Shown here: positions 9,659 through 17,827 of the stretch, in pieces
How the letters are laid out: each line of letters opens with the position of its first letter
Numbering within the stretch: the first letter of the stretch is position 1
From: Variovorax paradoxus
GTDB lineage: Bacteria > Pseudomonadota > Gammaproteobacteria > Burkholderiales > Burkholderiaceae_C
Length of the DNA stretch: 64,000 nucleotides
Reading direction: 5' to 3'
Assembly: GCF_000834655.1 (NCBI RefSeq)
Contig: NZ_JXQQ01000005.1
Span: 1 to 64,000, forward strand
Notes under the pieces: generated by a model
Told to the model about the DNA's origin: nothing
The model's input: only the letters and a program-made list of their open reading frames with translations
The model's database searches: none
Translations under genes and position numbers: made by a program

Positions 9659-10783
9659 ATGCTCGACAAACTGAACGATTTCACGGGGAGCCACGGCCAG
9701 CTGCAGCGCGGCCGCGGCCTTGTCACCGGCACCATTGCGCTGAGCCTGGGCATCCTGTGCTTCCTCGGTGTGCTGGCCTTCCACTTTCCGCAGTACCTCA
9801 CCACGCCCGAGCTGCGCAAGAGCTACAACGTCGACGTGATGCGCTACATCCTGCTCACGGCGCTGGTCGTCTCGGGCGGGCTCTCGCTGGTCAACATCAT
9901 CTTCAACCGCTCGCGCTGGCTCTCGTCGGCCGCGTTCCTGCTGGTGGCGGCCTCGGCGCTGCTGGGCGGGCACAAGGTGCCGGTGCACGACTTCGCGGAC
10001 AACACGCCCTACATCGGCCTGGACTGGTTCATCCTCGACCTGCTGGGCTCGTCGCTGATCTTCATCTTCATCGAGAAGCTCTTCGCGCTGCGGAAAGACC
10101 AGCCGGTGTTCCGCGAAGAGTGGCAGACCGACTTCCACCACTTCGTGGTCAACCACATGATCGTGGGCTTCGTGCTGCTGGCCACCAACCTCATGGTGCA
10201 CAAGCTCTTCGGCTGGGCAGCCAACGACGGCATCCGCGGCTGGGTGGGCAACCTGCCGTTCTGGGCGGGCATCCTGCTGATCATCCTGGTGGCCGACCTC
10301 GTGCAGTACTGGACGCATCGCGCCTACCACGAGGTGCCGGTGCTCTGGCGCCTGCACGCGGTGCACCACAGCGTGAAAAGCATGGACTGGATGGCGGGCT
10401 CGCGCCAGCACATCCTTGAATTGCTCATCACCCGCACGCTGGTGCTCGCGCCGATCTACGTGCTGGGTTTCAGCAAGGAAGTGATCGATGCGTACATCGT
10501 GGTGGTCGGCTTCCAGGCGGTGTTCAACCACTGCAACGTGAGCGTGCGCCTGGGGCCGCTGCGCTACCTCATCGTGACGCCCAACTTCCACCACTGGCAC
10601 CACAGCCAGGACATCGAGGCGCTCGACAAGAACTACGCGGCGCACTACGCCTTCCTCGACTACATCTTCGGCACCGCGGTCAAGAGCACCAAGCTCTGGC
10701 CCGAGAAGTACGGCGTGCTGGGCGACTACGTGCCCAACGGCTTCTTCAAGCAATTGAAGTTCCCGTTCGTCTGGAAAGGATGA
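9659..10783 (+). CDS. Sterol desaturase / fatty acid hydroxylase family protein
   Basis: 374-residue integral membrane di-iron enzyme. Several hydrophobic helices precede the histidine clusters that bind the two irons: HRAYHE, HAVHHS and FHHWHHS, matching the HxxxH / HxxHH / HxxHH pattern of the superfamily. Bacterial members hydroxylate or desaturate lipids, hopanoids or ornithine lipids; the substrate here is unknown. Start ATG 9659 has GAGG five bases upstream, and TAAAAT at 9612-9617 may be its -10 element. Its stop overlaps the next gene as ATGA. Confidence 0.88.
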   Translation: MLDKLNDFTGSHGQLQRGRGLVTGTIALSLGILCFLGVLAFHFPQYLTTPELRKSYNVDVMRYILLTALVVSGGLSLVNIIFNRSRWLSSAAFLLVAASALLGGHKVPVHDFADNTPYIGLDWFILDLLGSSLIFIFIEKLFALRKDQPVFREEWQTDFHHFVVNHMIVGFVLLATNLMVHKLFGWAANDGIRGWVGNLPFWAGILLIILVADLVQYWTHRAYHEVPVLWRLHAVHHSVKSMDWMAGSRQHILELLITRTLVLAPIYVLGFSKEVIDAYIVVVGFQAVFNHCNVSVRLGPLRYLIVTPNFHHWHHSQDIEALDKNYAAHYAFLDYIFGTAVKSTKLWPEKYGVLGDYVPNGFFKQLKFPFVWKG

Positions 10784-11571
10784 TGCGCGCCGCTCTTCGT
10801 GCCGCCGCGCTCGTGGTCGCGGCGGGTGCAGCGCTGCTGCTTTCGGCCTGCGCCACCCGGGTCGACCTGCCCTCCAAGGACTCCGGCCTGCGCCTTCGGG
10901 TGCAGAGCTCGGTCATCGCGCCGGGCAACGGCGGCGAACTCATCACGGCCAAGGCGCTCGCGCCCGGCGACATCCTGCTGACCTCGATCGCGACGGTCAA
11001 TTCCTTCGGCATCCGGCTAGGCACCTTCTCGCCGGTGAGCCATGCGGTGCTGTACCTGGGCGACGGGCTGATCGCCGAAGCCGTGGGCACCGGCGTGCGC
11101 GCGCGGCCGCTGGCCGACGTGGTGGCCGAAGAACAGATGGTGGTGGCCTTTCGCGTGCCGGGCCTGGACGACGCGGGCGTCGCGAAGCTGCGCACCTGGG
11201 CCAATTCGCAGGTCGGCACGCGCTACAACACCGCCGGCGTGCTGCTGAACGCGCCCTTCGTGCTGAACCGGCGCCTCTGCGAACTGCCGCTGATTCCCGC
11301 TTCGGTGAGCAACTTCTGCATCAGCGGCATGGCCATGGTGCAGTTGGGCGCGAGCCGTGACGACCAGTTCTTCTGCTCGCAGTTCGTGCTGGAAGCCTAC
11401 CGCCAGGCGGGCCTGCCGATCACCGCGGCCGATCCGCGCTGGGTGAGCCCGGCCGACCTCTTGCACATGCGCGAGGGCGACGTGCCCTCCATCGCCGCCA
11501 CGCAGCCGCTGCGCTATGTGGGGCACCTCAAGTACAACGCGCCGCCGCTGCTGGCCGCCGATGGGCCCTGA
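10780..11571 (+). CDS. Lipoprotein, YiiX/YaeF-type permuted papain-like hydrolase
   Basis: 263 residues with a lipoprotein signal whose lipobox LSAC places the modified cysteine at residue 24. The mature part resembles the permuted NlpC/P60 superfamily of the YiiX/YaeF type: ALAPGDILLT, a candidate catalytic histidine in SPVSHAVLYLG and a candidate nucleophile in DDQFFCSQFVLEAYR. These enzymes are thought to cleave amide bonds, in cell wall or lipids, but no substrate is established for this type. ATGA overlap with the desaturase-like gene suggests a joint role at the membrane. Confidence 0.8.
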   Translation: MMRAALRAAALVVAAGAALLLSACATRVDLPSKDSGLRLRVQSSVIAPGNGGELITAKALAPGDILLTSIATVNSFGIRLGTFSPVSHAVLYLGDGLIAEAVGTGVRARPLADVVAEEQMVVAFRVPGLDDAGVAKLRTWANSQVGTRYNTAGVLLNAPFVLNRRLCELPLIPASVSNFCISGMAMVQLGASRDDQFFCSQFVLEAYRQAGLPITAADPRWVSPADLLHMREGDVPSIAATQPLRYVGHLKYNAPPLLAADGP

Positions 11572-12808
11572 CGGTTTGAACGCTCCTTTCCAATTCGACG
11601 TCGTGGTGGTGGGCGCCGGCGCGGCCGGGCTGTTCTGCGCCGGGGTGGCGGGCCAGCGCGGGCTCAAGGTGCTGCTGGTCGATCACAGCGAGAAGGTCGG
11701 CGAGAAGATCCGCATCTCGGGCGGCGGGCGGGCCAATTTCACCAACCGCGACCTCGACGTGCGCGCGCCGCAGCGCCACTTCATCGGCGACAACCCGAAT
11801 TTCTGCCGTTCGGCGCTGTCGCGCTATGCGCCGCAGCAGTTCATCGACCTCGTGCAGAAGCACGGCATCGCCTTTCACGAAAAGCACAAGGGACAGCTGT
11901 TCTGCGACGGCTCCTCGCAGCAGATCGTGGACATGCTGCTGGCCGAATGCGCGGCAGGCGGGGTGACGCGGTGGCAACCATGCAAGCTGGGCAACATCGC
12001 TTTTTCTCCTGCATCCCCTGATGCAGCGGGCGCCGGAAGCTATCGAATCGATAGCGATCGCGGCGTGATCGAGACACCGAAGCTGGTCATCGCGACCGGC
12101 GGCCTGTCGATCCCCCAGATCGGCGCCAGCGACTTCGGCTACCGCCTGGCCGGGCAATTCGGCCTGCGCGTGGTTACGCCACGCCCAGCCCTCGTGCCGC
12201 TGACTTTCGGCGGCGAAGGCTGGGCGCCCTACGCCGAACTGGCCGGGCTGGCGCTGCCGGTACGAATCGAAACCGGGGCGAAAAAAGAAAAGATGGCGTT
12301 CCTCGAAGACCTGCTGTTCACCCACCGCGGCCTCTCGGGCCCGGCCGTGCTGCAGATTTCGAGCTACTGGAAGCCCGGCGCACCGCTCACCATCGATTTC
12401 GCCCCCGGCACGGATGTGGCCGAGGCATTGGGCGAGGCCAAGCTGCGCTCGAAGAAACGCATCGCCAACGAATTGGCCACGCACGTGCCCTCCCGACTGG
12501 CCGACGCCTGGGTCGGGCAGGACCCGGCGCTGCAGCGGCCGGTCAACGAGGCGGCCGACAAGGCGCTGGCGGTGCTGTCCGAGCGCATTGCCCGCTGGCA
12601 GATCACTCCGAGCGGCACCGAGGGCTACAAGAAGGCCGAAGTCACCGCCGGTGGCGTCGACACCCGCGATTTGTCGTCCCAGACGATGGAATCGAAGCAG
12701 CCGGGCCTTTATTTCATCGGCGAAGTGGTCGATGTGACGGGCTGGTTGGGCGGATACAACTTCCAATGGGCCTGGGCGAGCGCCCACGCGTGCGCAACCG
12801 CGCTATAA
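11561..12808 (+). CDS. YhiN/HI0933-family flavoprotein
   Basis: 415-residue FAD-dependent oxidoreductase of the HI0933/YhiN family, physiological reaction not firmly known. FAD-binding motif GAGAAGLFCAG near residue 20, then the family signature GEKIRISGGGRANFTN near 48 and the C-terminal GEVVDVTGWLGGYNFQWAW that closes the FAD site. The start at 11561 overlaps the previous gene by 11 bases; a TTG at 11576 would also keep the whole domain. The stop codon lies inside the probable rpsU -10 element. Confidence 0.88.
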   Translation: MGPDGLNAPFQFDVVVVGAGAAGLFCAGVAGQRGLKVLLVDHSEKVGEKIRISGGGRANFTNRDLDVRAPQRHFIGDNPNFCRSALSRYAPQQFIDLVQKHGIAFHEKHKGQLFCDGSSQQIVDMLLAECAAGGVTRWQPCKLGNIAFSPASPDAAGAGSYRIDSDRGVIETPKLVIATGGLSIPQIGASDFGYRLAGQFGLRVVTPRPALVPLTFGGEGWAPYAELAGLALPVRIETGAKKEKMAFLEDLLFTHRGLSGPAVLQISSYWKPGAPLTIDFAPGTDVAEALGEAKLRSKKRIANELATHVPSRLADAWVGQDPALQRPVNEAADKALAVLSERIARWQITPSGTEGYKKAEVTAGGVDTRDLSSQTMESKQPGLYFIGEVVDVTGWLGGYNFQWAWASAHACATAL

Positions 12809-12809
12809 T
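12804..12809 (+). promoter_or_regulatory. -10 element of the rpsU promoter
   Basis: Perfect TATAAT overlapping the stop codon of the flavoprotein gene, 111 bases upstream of rpsU. No good -35 hexamer is seen 16-18 bases before it. The position implies an rpsU leader of about 100 bases. Confidence 0.6.
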
Positions 12810-12919
12810 CTCGGGCTAACTTCTGGCCTCCCCTCAACGGCCGCAAAAGATTTTCAGTTGAGGAACCCCGGCTTTGGGCCTCGATCTCCCCGAGCCAACT
12901 TCAGTTCAACGATTCATCA

Positions 12920-13132
12920 ATGACCACCATCCGCGTTAAAGAAAACGAGCCCTTCGACGTCGCTCTGCGTCGCTTCAAGCGCACCATCGAAAAGCTCGGC
13001 CTGCTGACCGACCTGCGTGCCCGCGAGTTCTACGAAAAGCCGACCGCCGAGCGCAAGCGCAAGAAGGCAGCCGCCGTCAAGCGCCACTACAAGCGCGTGC
13101 GCAGCATGCAGCTCCCCAAGAAGCTGTACTAA
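12920..13132 (+). CDS. rpsU: 30S ribosomal protein S21
   Basis: 70-residue basic protein of the small subunit that helps early initiation and base pairing at the Shine-Dalgarno. The start [21 protein letters not shown] and the lysine/arginine-rich tail are diagnostic of bacterial S21. It has its own promoter-like TATAAT and a strong terminator before the next gene, though read-through into the YqeY-like gene is common in proteobacteria. Other macromolecular-synthesis genes (dnaG, rpoD) are not next to it here. Confidence 0.97.
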
Positions 13133-13190
13133 GCAACACCTGCGGGCAGCCGGCCCTCGACGAAAGTCACTGCCAGCGCCCCGTTGCCTC

Positions 13191-13230
13191 AGCCGCGCCA
13201 GGGAAACCTGCCGCGGCTTTTGTTTTTTCC
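13191..13230 (+). terminator. Intrinsic terminator after rpsU
   Basis: Stem AGCCGCG (13191-13197) pairs with CGCGGCT (13212-13218), extended by an inner CAGG/CCTG stem with a GAAA tetraloop after one mismatch, followed directly by TTTGTTTTTT. This is the clearest rho-independent terminator in the window. It lies 13 bases before the next start codon. Confidence 0.9.
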
Positions 13231-13243
13231 GAAAGGCTGACGA

Positions 13244-13693
13244 ATGACACTCAAAGAACAGATCACCGAAGACATGAAGACGGCGATGCGCGCCAAGGAC
13301 TCCGAGCGCCTGGGCACCATCCGCCTCCTGCTCGCCGCCCTCAAGCAAAAGGAAGTCGACGAGCGCGTGGAGCTGGACGACCCCATGGTCGTGGCCATCG
13401 TCGACAAGATGGTCAAGCAGCGCAAGGACTCGATCGCCGCCTTCACCACCGGTGGCCGCGCCGACCTCGCCGACAAGGAAGCCGCCGAGATCAAGGTGCT
13501 GGAGGTCTACCTCCCCCAGCGCATGAGCGCCGATGAAACCGTCGCCGCCGTGAAGGCCATCGTGGCCGAACTGGGCGCCAGCGGCCCCGGCGACATGGGC
13601 AAGGTGATGGGCGTGGTCAAGACCCGCCTGGCCGGCAAGGCCGACATGGGCCAGGTCAGCGCAGCGGTCAAGGCCGCCTTGACGGGCGCCTGA
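13244..13693 (+). CDS. GatB/YqeY domain protein
   Basis: 149-residue YqeY-type protein, related to the tRNA-binding tail of the GatB amidotransferase subunit. Free-standing YqeY has no proven enzymatic role. The family pattern is complete: MKTAMRAKDSERLGTIRLLL at the start, a helical bundle, and ELGASGPGDMGKVMGVV near the end. It commonly follows rpsU in this group, as here. It overlaps the Nudix gene by TGATG, so the two are coupled; together they may be read partly through the rpsU terminator. Confidence 0.92.
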   Translation: MTLKEQITEDMKTAMRAKDSERLGTIRLLLAALKQKEVDERVELDDPMVVAIVDKMVKQRKDSIAAFTTGGRADLADKEAAEIKVLEVYLPQRMSADETVAAVKAIVAELGASGPGDMGKVMGVVKTRLAGKADMGQVSAAVKAALTGA

Positions 13694-14169
13694 TGAGCGA
13701 CAGCGGCGCCAGCCCCTCCGATCCGATCCTCAAGGCCTGCGCCTGCCTGGTCGACGCACGGGGCCGGCTGCTGGTGTTTCGCCACCCCGGGGACGGCAAC
13801 ACCCAGTTGCCCAAGGGCACCATCGAGCCGGGCGAATCGCCCGAGGTGGCGGTGCGGCGCGAGCTCCTCGAGGAGTCGGGCATCGATTTCACGGGCGAGC
13901 TGCATCCGCTCGGCACGCTCGACCGCGAATGCGAAGCCGGGGTCGAGGGCAACACGCACCGTCATCCGCAGCTCTGGCACCTGTTCCTGATGCGCGCCGA
14001 GGGCTCGCTGCCCGAGACCTTCGAGCACATGGCCACCGGCAGCCCCGAAGAAGAAGGCTTGGTGTTTTCGTTCCGCTGGCTGACCGCCGACGACGCTCTC
14101 GACGACTTCGCCCCACCCTATCGCCAGGCCATCGAGCGCGTGCGCGCCGCCCTGGCGCCCGTCGCCTGA
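13693..14169 (+). CDS. Nudix hydrolase
   Basis: 158-residue hydrolase of nucleoside diphosphate-linked compounds. The 23-residue Nudix box is intact at 42-64, G-x5-E-x7-REL-x-EESG-I, giving the divalent-metal site. Substrate cannot be read; the short insert after the box and a histidine pair in THRHPQLWHLF do not match a subfamily I can name. Start codon overlaps the YqeY-like stop (TGATG). Confidence 0.9.
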   Translation: MSDSGASPSDPILKACACLVDARGRLLVFRHPGDGNTQLPKGTIEPGESPEVAVRRELLEESGIDFTGELHPLGTLDRECEAGVEGNTHRHPQLWHLFLMRAEGSLPETFEHMATGSPEEEGLVFSFRWLTADDALDDFAPPYRQAIERVRAALAPVA

Positions 14170-14178
14170 CGATCGTCG

Positions 14179-14940
14179 TCAAGCCATGGCGCGCAGCGCC
14201 ATGTAGGCGCCCAGCAGCGCGAGCCCGGCCAGGAAGCAGCGCTTGAACACCGCCACCGGCAGCTTCTGCCGAAGCCAGGTGCCGATGACCATGCCGCCGA
14301 TCGCCGGCACCAGCATCGCGACCGAACTGCCCACGGCCGCCATCGGATAGCCCCCGTTGCCCGCGAGGCCGATGCCCAGGACGATGGTCGAGGTGGTGAA
14401 CGAGATCCCCATCGCCTGGATCAGCGAATCGCGCTGGAAGCCCAGCGCCTGCATATAGGGCACGGCCGGCACCGCGAACACACCGGTCACCGCCGTCACC
14501 AACCCGGTCGCAACGCCCACCAGCGGCCCCAGCCACCACTCGTGCGCCGCGGGCGCATGCAGCTGCCGCCCCGTGAGCCCCCAGAGCGCATAAGCCACCA
14601 GCGCCGCGCCGAGCGCCACCGAGGCCCATGCCCCGCCAGGCGCGCCGAACCACAGCGCCCCGCCCAGCGTGCCCACCACGATCCCCGCCTGCATGCCGCC
14701 GATGCGCCGCAGCACCGCCCCGAAGCTCTCGCGCGGCCCGGTCTGCCAGATGTTCGTGACGAGCGACGGCACGATCAGCAGCGCTGCCGCACGCACCGGC
14801 GGCATCCACAGCGCGAGCAGCGCCATCGACACGGTCGGCAGCCCCAGGCCGATCACGCCCTTGATCACCCCGGCCAGAAGAAACACGGCGGCGGCCGCGG
14901 CCCAGTGGCCCGCCGTCAGTTCGTTGGAAAAGATCGTCAT
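14179..14940 (-). CDS. TauE/SafE-family membrane permease
   Basis: 253 residues with about eight hydrophobic segments in two similar halves. This family exports or imports small sulfur or organic anions such as sulfite, sulfoacetate and related compounds. The GVIKGVIGLGLPTVS motif near residue 25 and the second-half GVATGLVTAVTGVFAVPAVPY are the family repeats. Start ATG 14940 is preferred over 14985 because the hydrophobic core then begins normally. It is divergent from a LysR gene, which likely controls it through the palindrome between them. Confidence 0.85.
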   Translation of the reverse strand: MTIFSNELTAGHWAAAAAVFLLAGVIKGVIGLGLPTVSMALLALWMPPVRAAALLIVPSLVTNIWQTGPRESFGAVLRRIGGMQAGIVVGTLGGALWFGAPGGAWASVALGAALVAYALWGLTGRQLHAPAAHEWWLGPLVGVATGLVTAVTGVFAVPAVPYMQALGFQRDSLIQAMGISFTTSTIVLGIGLAGNGGYPMAAVGSSVAMLVPAIGGMVIGTWLRQKLPVAVFKRCFLAGLALLGAYMALRAMA

Positions 14941-14995
14941 TGCCGCCAAGTCTGCAGACCCGGCGCGCCGCTGGAAATGCGGCATTCGCGCACCC

Positions 14996-15018
14996 AGCCT
15001 CAGGCACAGACTGAGGCT
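14996..15018. promoter_or_regulatory. Candidate LysR operator between tauE-like and lysR-type genes
   Basis: Interrupted palindrome AGCCTCAG-GCACAGA-CTGAGGCT with perfect 8-base arms and a 7-base spacer. It lies 23 bases before the regulator start and 55 bases before the permease start, the usual place for a LysR recognition site at a divergent promoter. Confidence 0.6.
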
Positions 15019-15041
15019 CCCGTGCTACCTTGCGGCCCACC

Positions 15042-15947
15042 ATGCGATTCGATCTCACCGACCTCAGGCTCTTCATCCACGTCGTCGAGGCCGGCAGCCT
15101 CACGGCCGGCGCGGAGCGCTCGCACATGACGCTCGCCTCGGCCAGCCAGCGCGTGCGCGGCATGGAAGACGCGCTCGGCAGCCCTCTCCTCACCCGCCAT
15201 GCGCAGGGTGTGCGCCCCACCGAGGCCGGCCGTACGCTGCTGCACCATGCGCGCGTCGTGCTGCAGCAGATGGAGCGGCTGCGCGGCGAGCTCGGCGAAT
15301 ACGGCCAGGGTTTGAAGGGCCACGTGCGCTTCATGTGCGGCACCTCGGCGCTGACCGAGCACCTGCCCGAGGTGCTGAGCCGCTTTCTCGCGCAGCACCC
15401 GCGCATCTCGGTCGACCTGGAGGAGCGGCCGAGCCCCGACACCGTCGATGCGCTGCGCGCGGGCCTGTGCGACATCGGCATCGTCTCGGACGCGATCGAT
15501 TCCGAGGGCCTCGAATGCCATCCCTTCCGCCGCGACGACCTCGTGCTCGTGATGCCGCGCGGCCATGCGCTGGCCGCGCGCCGCCGCGTGCACCTGGCCG
15601 AAGTGGTCGACGACGAATTCGTCGGCCTGCCCGCGGACACCGCGCTGCAGCAGCTGCTGACCGGCCACGTCCGCGCCCTCGGCAAGCACCTGGCCTACCG
15701 CGTGCGCGTGCGCAACTTCGAGGCGGTGTGCCGCATGGTCGAGTACGGCATCGGCGTGGGCATCGTGCCGCAGACCGCGGCCGAGCGCTGCGCCCGCTCG
15801 ATGAAGATCGCGCGCGCCTCGCTCGCCGACGCCTGGGCCGAGCGCACGCTGATGGCCTGCGTGCGCTCGTCCGAAGACCTGCCGATCAACGCGCGGCGCA
15901 TGCTCGAGCACCTGATCGCGCCGCCGGAAAAAGCTACGAAGAAGTGA
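15042..15947 (+). CDS. LysR-family transcriptional regulator
   Basis: 301 residues. N-terminal winged helix-turn-helix at about 1-62 (LRLFIHVVEAGSLTAGAERS, with AS.SQRVRGMEDALG) and a periplasmic-binding-like effector domain from about 90. ATG 15042 is chosen over an upstream TTG at 15030. Divergent from the TauE/SafE permease and separated by an interrupted palindrome, so it probably activates that gene in response to the transported compound. Its 3' end overlaps the convergent epimerase gene by 14 bases. Confidence 0.9.
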   Translation: MRFDLTDLRLFIHVVEAGSLTAGAERSHMTLASASQRVRGMEDALGSPLLTRHAQGVRPTEAGRTLLHHARVVLQQMERLRGELGEYGQGLKGHVRFMCGTSALTEHLPEVLSRFLAQHPRISVDLEERPSPDTVDALRAGLCDIGIVSDAIDSEGLECHPFRRDDLVLVMPRGHALAARRRVHLAEVVDDEFVGLPADTALQQLLTGHVRALGKHLAYRVRVRNFEAVCRMVEYGIGVGIVPQTAAERCARSMKIARASLADAWAERTLMACVRSSEDLPINARRMLEHLIAPPEKATKK

Positions 15948-16911
15948 CCGGCCGCCCCTGCCGCGCAAGCGCCGCCACGAAGGCATCGAAGGCTTCGCTG
16001 CTGGTCTTTCGCGGCACGTAGCCGAAGCGCTCCTTCAGCGCGGTGTTGAGCAACACCGGCCGATAGCGAAGAAAGTCGAGCTGCTCCGGACCGTAGCGGC
16101 TGACGCCCAACGCAGAGCCCACCGCGAGCGCCGCCTTCAGCACGCCGGCCGGCCAGTCGGTCGCCTGCTTGCCCAGGCGCGATGCGATCTCGTGGATCGT
16201 GAGCGCACCGTCGCCCGCGAGGTTGTAGCAACCGGCCGGTGCATCGCCGAGGGCATGCGCGATGGCGCCCGTCACGTCTTCGTCCCACACGAACACGAAC
16301 GGGCTCGCGCTGCCGCGGATCGCGATCAGCCGCTTCTTCTCGAACAACGCGGTGATCTGGTTGTCGACCCGTTCGCCGAGGATGGTGCCGATGCGCAGCA
16401 CCGTCTGCGCGAGCGCGGGGTGCTTCTCGCGATAGTCCGCGAGCATCTCCTCGACCTGCCGCTTGTGGTCGGCGTACGCGAACACCGGGTTGCCCCGCAG
16501 CGGCTGCGACTCGGTGATCCACGCCGGGTTGTCCGCGTGGTACCCGTAGGCCGCACCGCTGGACGACACCACGATTCGCCGCACGTCCTGCGCCACGCAG
16601 GCTTCGAGCACGTTGCGCGTGCCGCCCACGTCGACCGAGTGCTCGAAGGCTCGGTTCGAGTCCTTGCCCGGCGTGACGATGGAGGCCAGGTGCACGACGG
16701 TGTCGATGGCGTATTCGGCCAGCGTGTCGCCGATGCCGGCATCGCGCACGTCCTGGCGGCGATAGGCCACGCCCGGCAGTTGCCGCCCTGCAGGCACCTC
16801 GCGCACATCGAGCGCCACCAGCGCCTCGAGCGATTTCCCCGCCAGCGCCGCGAGCACGCCGCGCCCGAGGAACCCATCGCCCCCCGTCACGAGCACGCGG
16901 CGCGCGCTCAT
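15934..16911 (-). CDS. NAD-dependent epimerase/dehydratase (3-beta-HSD-like SDR)
   Basis: 325 residues, extended short-chain dehydrogenase fold. NAD motif VTGGDGFLGRG at 8-18, SSSGAAYG, and catalytic YADHK giving YxxxK. Such proteins include sugar epimerases and 3-beta-hydroxysteroid-type dehydrogenases; the neighbours (monooxygenase, classical SDR, bile-acid-type transporter) favour oxidation of a hydrophobic alcohol over nucleotide-sugar work, by inference only. Last gene of a four-gene minus-strand operon; ATGA overlap with the symporter gene. Confidence 0.8.
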   Translation of the reverse strand: MSARRVLVTGGDGFLGRGVLAALAGKSLEALVALDVREVPAGRQLPGVAYRRQDVRDAGIGDTLAEYAIDTVVHLASIVTPGKDSNRAFEHSVDVGGTRNVLEACVAQDVRRIVVSSSGAAYGYHADNPAWITESQPLRGNPVFAYADHKRQVEEMLADYREKHPALAQTVLRIGTILGERVDNQITALFEKKRLIAIRGSASPFVFVWDEDVTGAIAHALGDAPAGCYNLAGDGALTIHEIASRLGKQATDWPAGVLKAALAVGSALGVSRYGPEQLDFLRYRPVLLNTALKERFGYVPRKTSSEAFDAFVAALARQGRPVTSS

Positions 16912-17810
16912 GGCGTCGCGGGCTTGCGCCCCCACCAGCTCGCGAGCGCGAGGCCCGCGATGATGTCCCAGAAGCCCCACACGCCCGCCACCACCGCCAT
17001 GCCGCCGAGGCCGCCGAAGAAGCTGAAGATCAGCACCAGCCCGAGCCCCGCGTTGCGGATGCCCACCTCGATCGACACCGCCCGCCGGTCGTAGTCGCCC
17101 AGCCCCGAGAGCCGCGCGCACAGGTAGCCCGTGCCGAAGGCCAGCGCGTCGTGGATCACCACGGCCATCAACACCAGCCCCACGTAGTCGAGAAAGTAGC
17201 GCCAGTTGCCCGCGATGGCACCGACGATGAAGGCGATTAGCGCGAGAAAACTCAATATGCGCGCTGGCTTCTTGATGCGTGCAGTGAGCCGCGGCAGCTG
17301 GTGCGCGCAGGCCACGCCCAGCACGAACGGAATGCCGATGATCATCACGATATGGCCCAGCATGTCGAGCGGGTCGAGCGCGATGGTCTTCAGCAGCGCC
17401 GAGGCCGTCGGATGCAGCCCGCCCCAGAACGCGAAGTTCAGCGGCATCACGACGATGGAAAGCGCATTCGAGATCGCCGTCATCGACACCGACAGCGCCA
17501 CGTTGCCACCCGCGCGGTGCGTGAGGATCTGCGAGATGTTGCCCGGCGGGCAGCATGCCACCAGGATCATGCCCAGCGCGATGCTCGGCCCCGGCTTCAG
17601 GATGAGCGTGAGCGCGAAGGTCACGGCCGGCAGGACGATGAACTGTGCGCCGATACCCACCGCCATCGCGCCGGGCATACGCGCCACGCGCCTGAAGTCG
17701 TCGATGCGCGTGTCCAGCGCAATGCCGAACATCAGGAAGCCCAGCACCACGTTGAGCAGCACCAGCGAGGCGGGGTTGAAGTGAAGGCGGATCTCGTCGA
17801 CGGGCAGCAT
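16908..17810 (-). CDS. Bile acid:sodium symporter family protein
   Basis: 300 residues with nine or ten hydrophobic segments, BASS superfamily. The crossover helices show MILVACCPPGNISQILT and EVGIRNAGLGLVLIF, the conserved sodium-site patterns (CCPxG and GxRN). Members move bile acids or other organic anions with sodium. It sits between a flavin monooxygenase and an SDR, so uptake of the substrate of those enzymes is likely. Start ATG 17810 follows the monooxygenase stop by 17 bases. Confidence 0.85.
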   Translation of the reverse strand: MLPVDEIRLHFNPASLVLLNVVLGFLMFGIALDTRIDDFRRVARMPGAMAVGIGAQFIVLPAVTFALTLILKPGPSIALGMILVACCPPGNISQILTHRAGGNVALSVSMTAISNALSIVVMPLNFAFWGGLHPTASALLKTIALDPLDMLGHIVMIIGIPFVLGVACAHQLPRLTARIKKPARILSFLALIAFIVGAIAGNWRYFLDYVGLVLMAVVIHDALAFGTGYLCARLSGLGDYDRRAVSIEVGIRNAGLGLVLIFSFFGGLGGMAVVAGVWGFWDIIAGLALASWWGRKPATP

Positions 17811-17827
17811 GGGTGTCGTGGCCTCGT

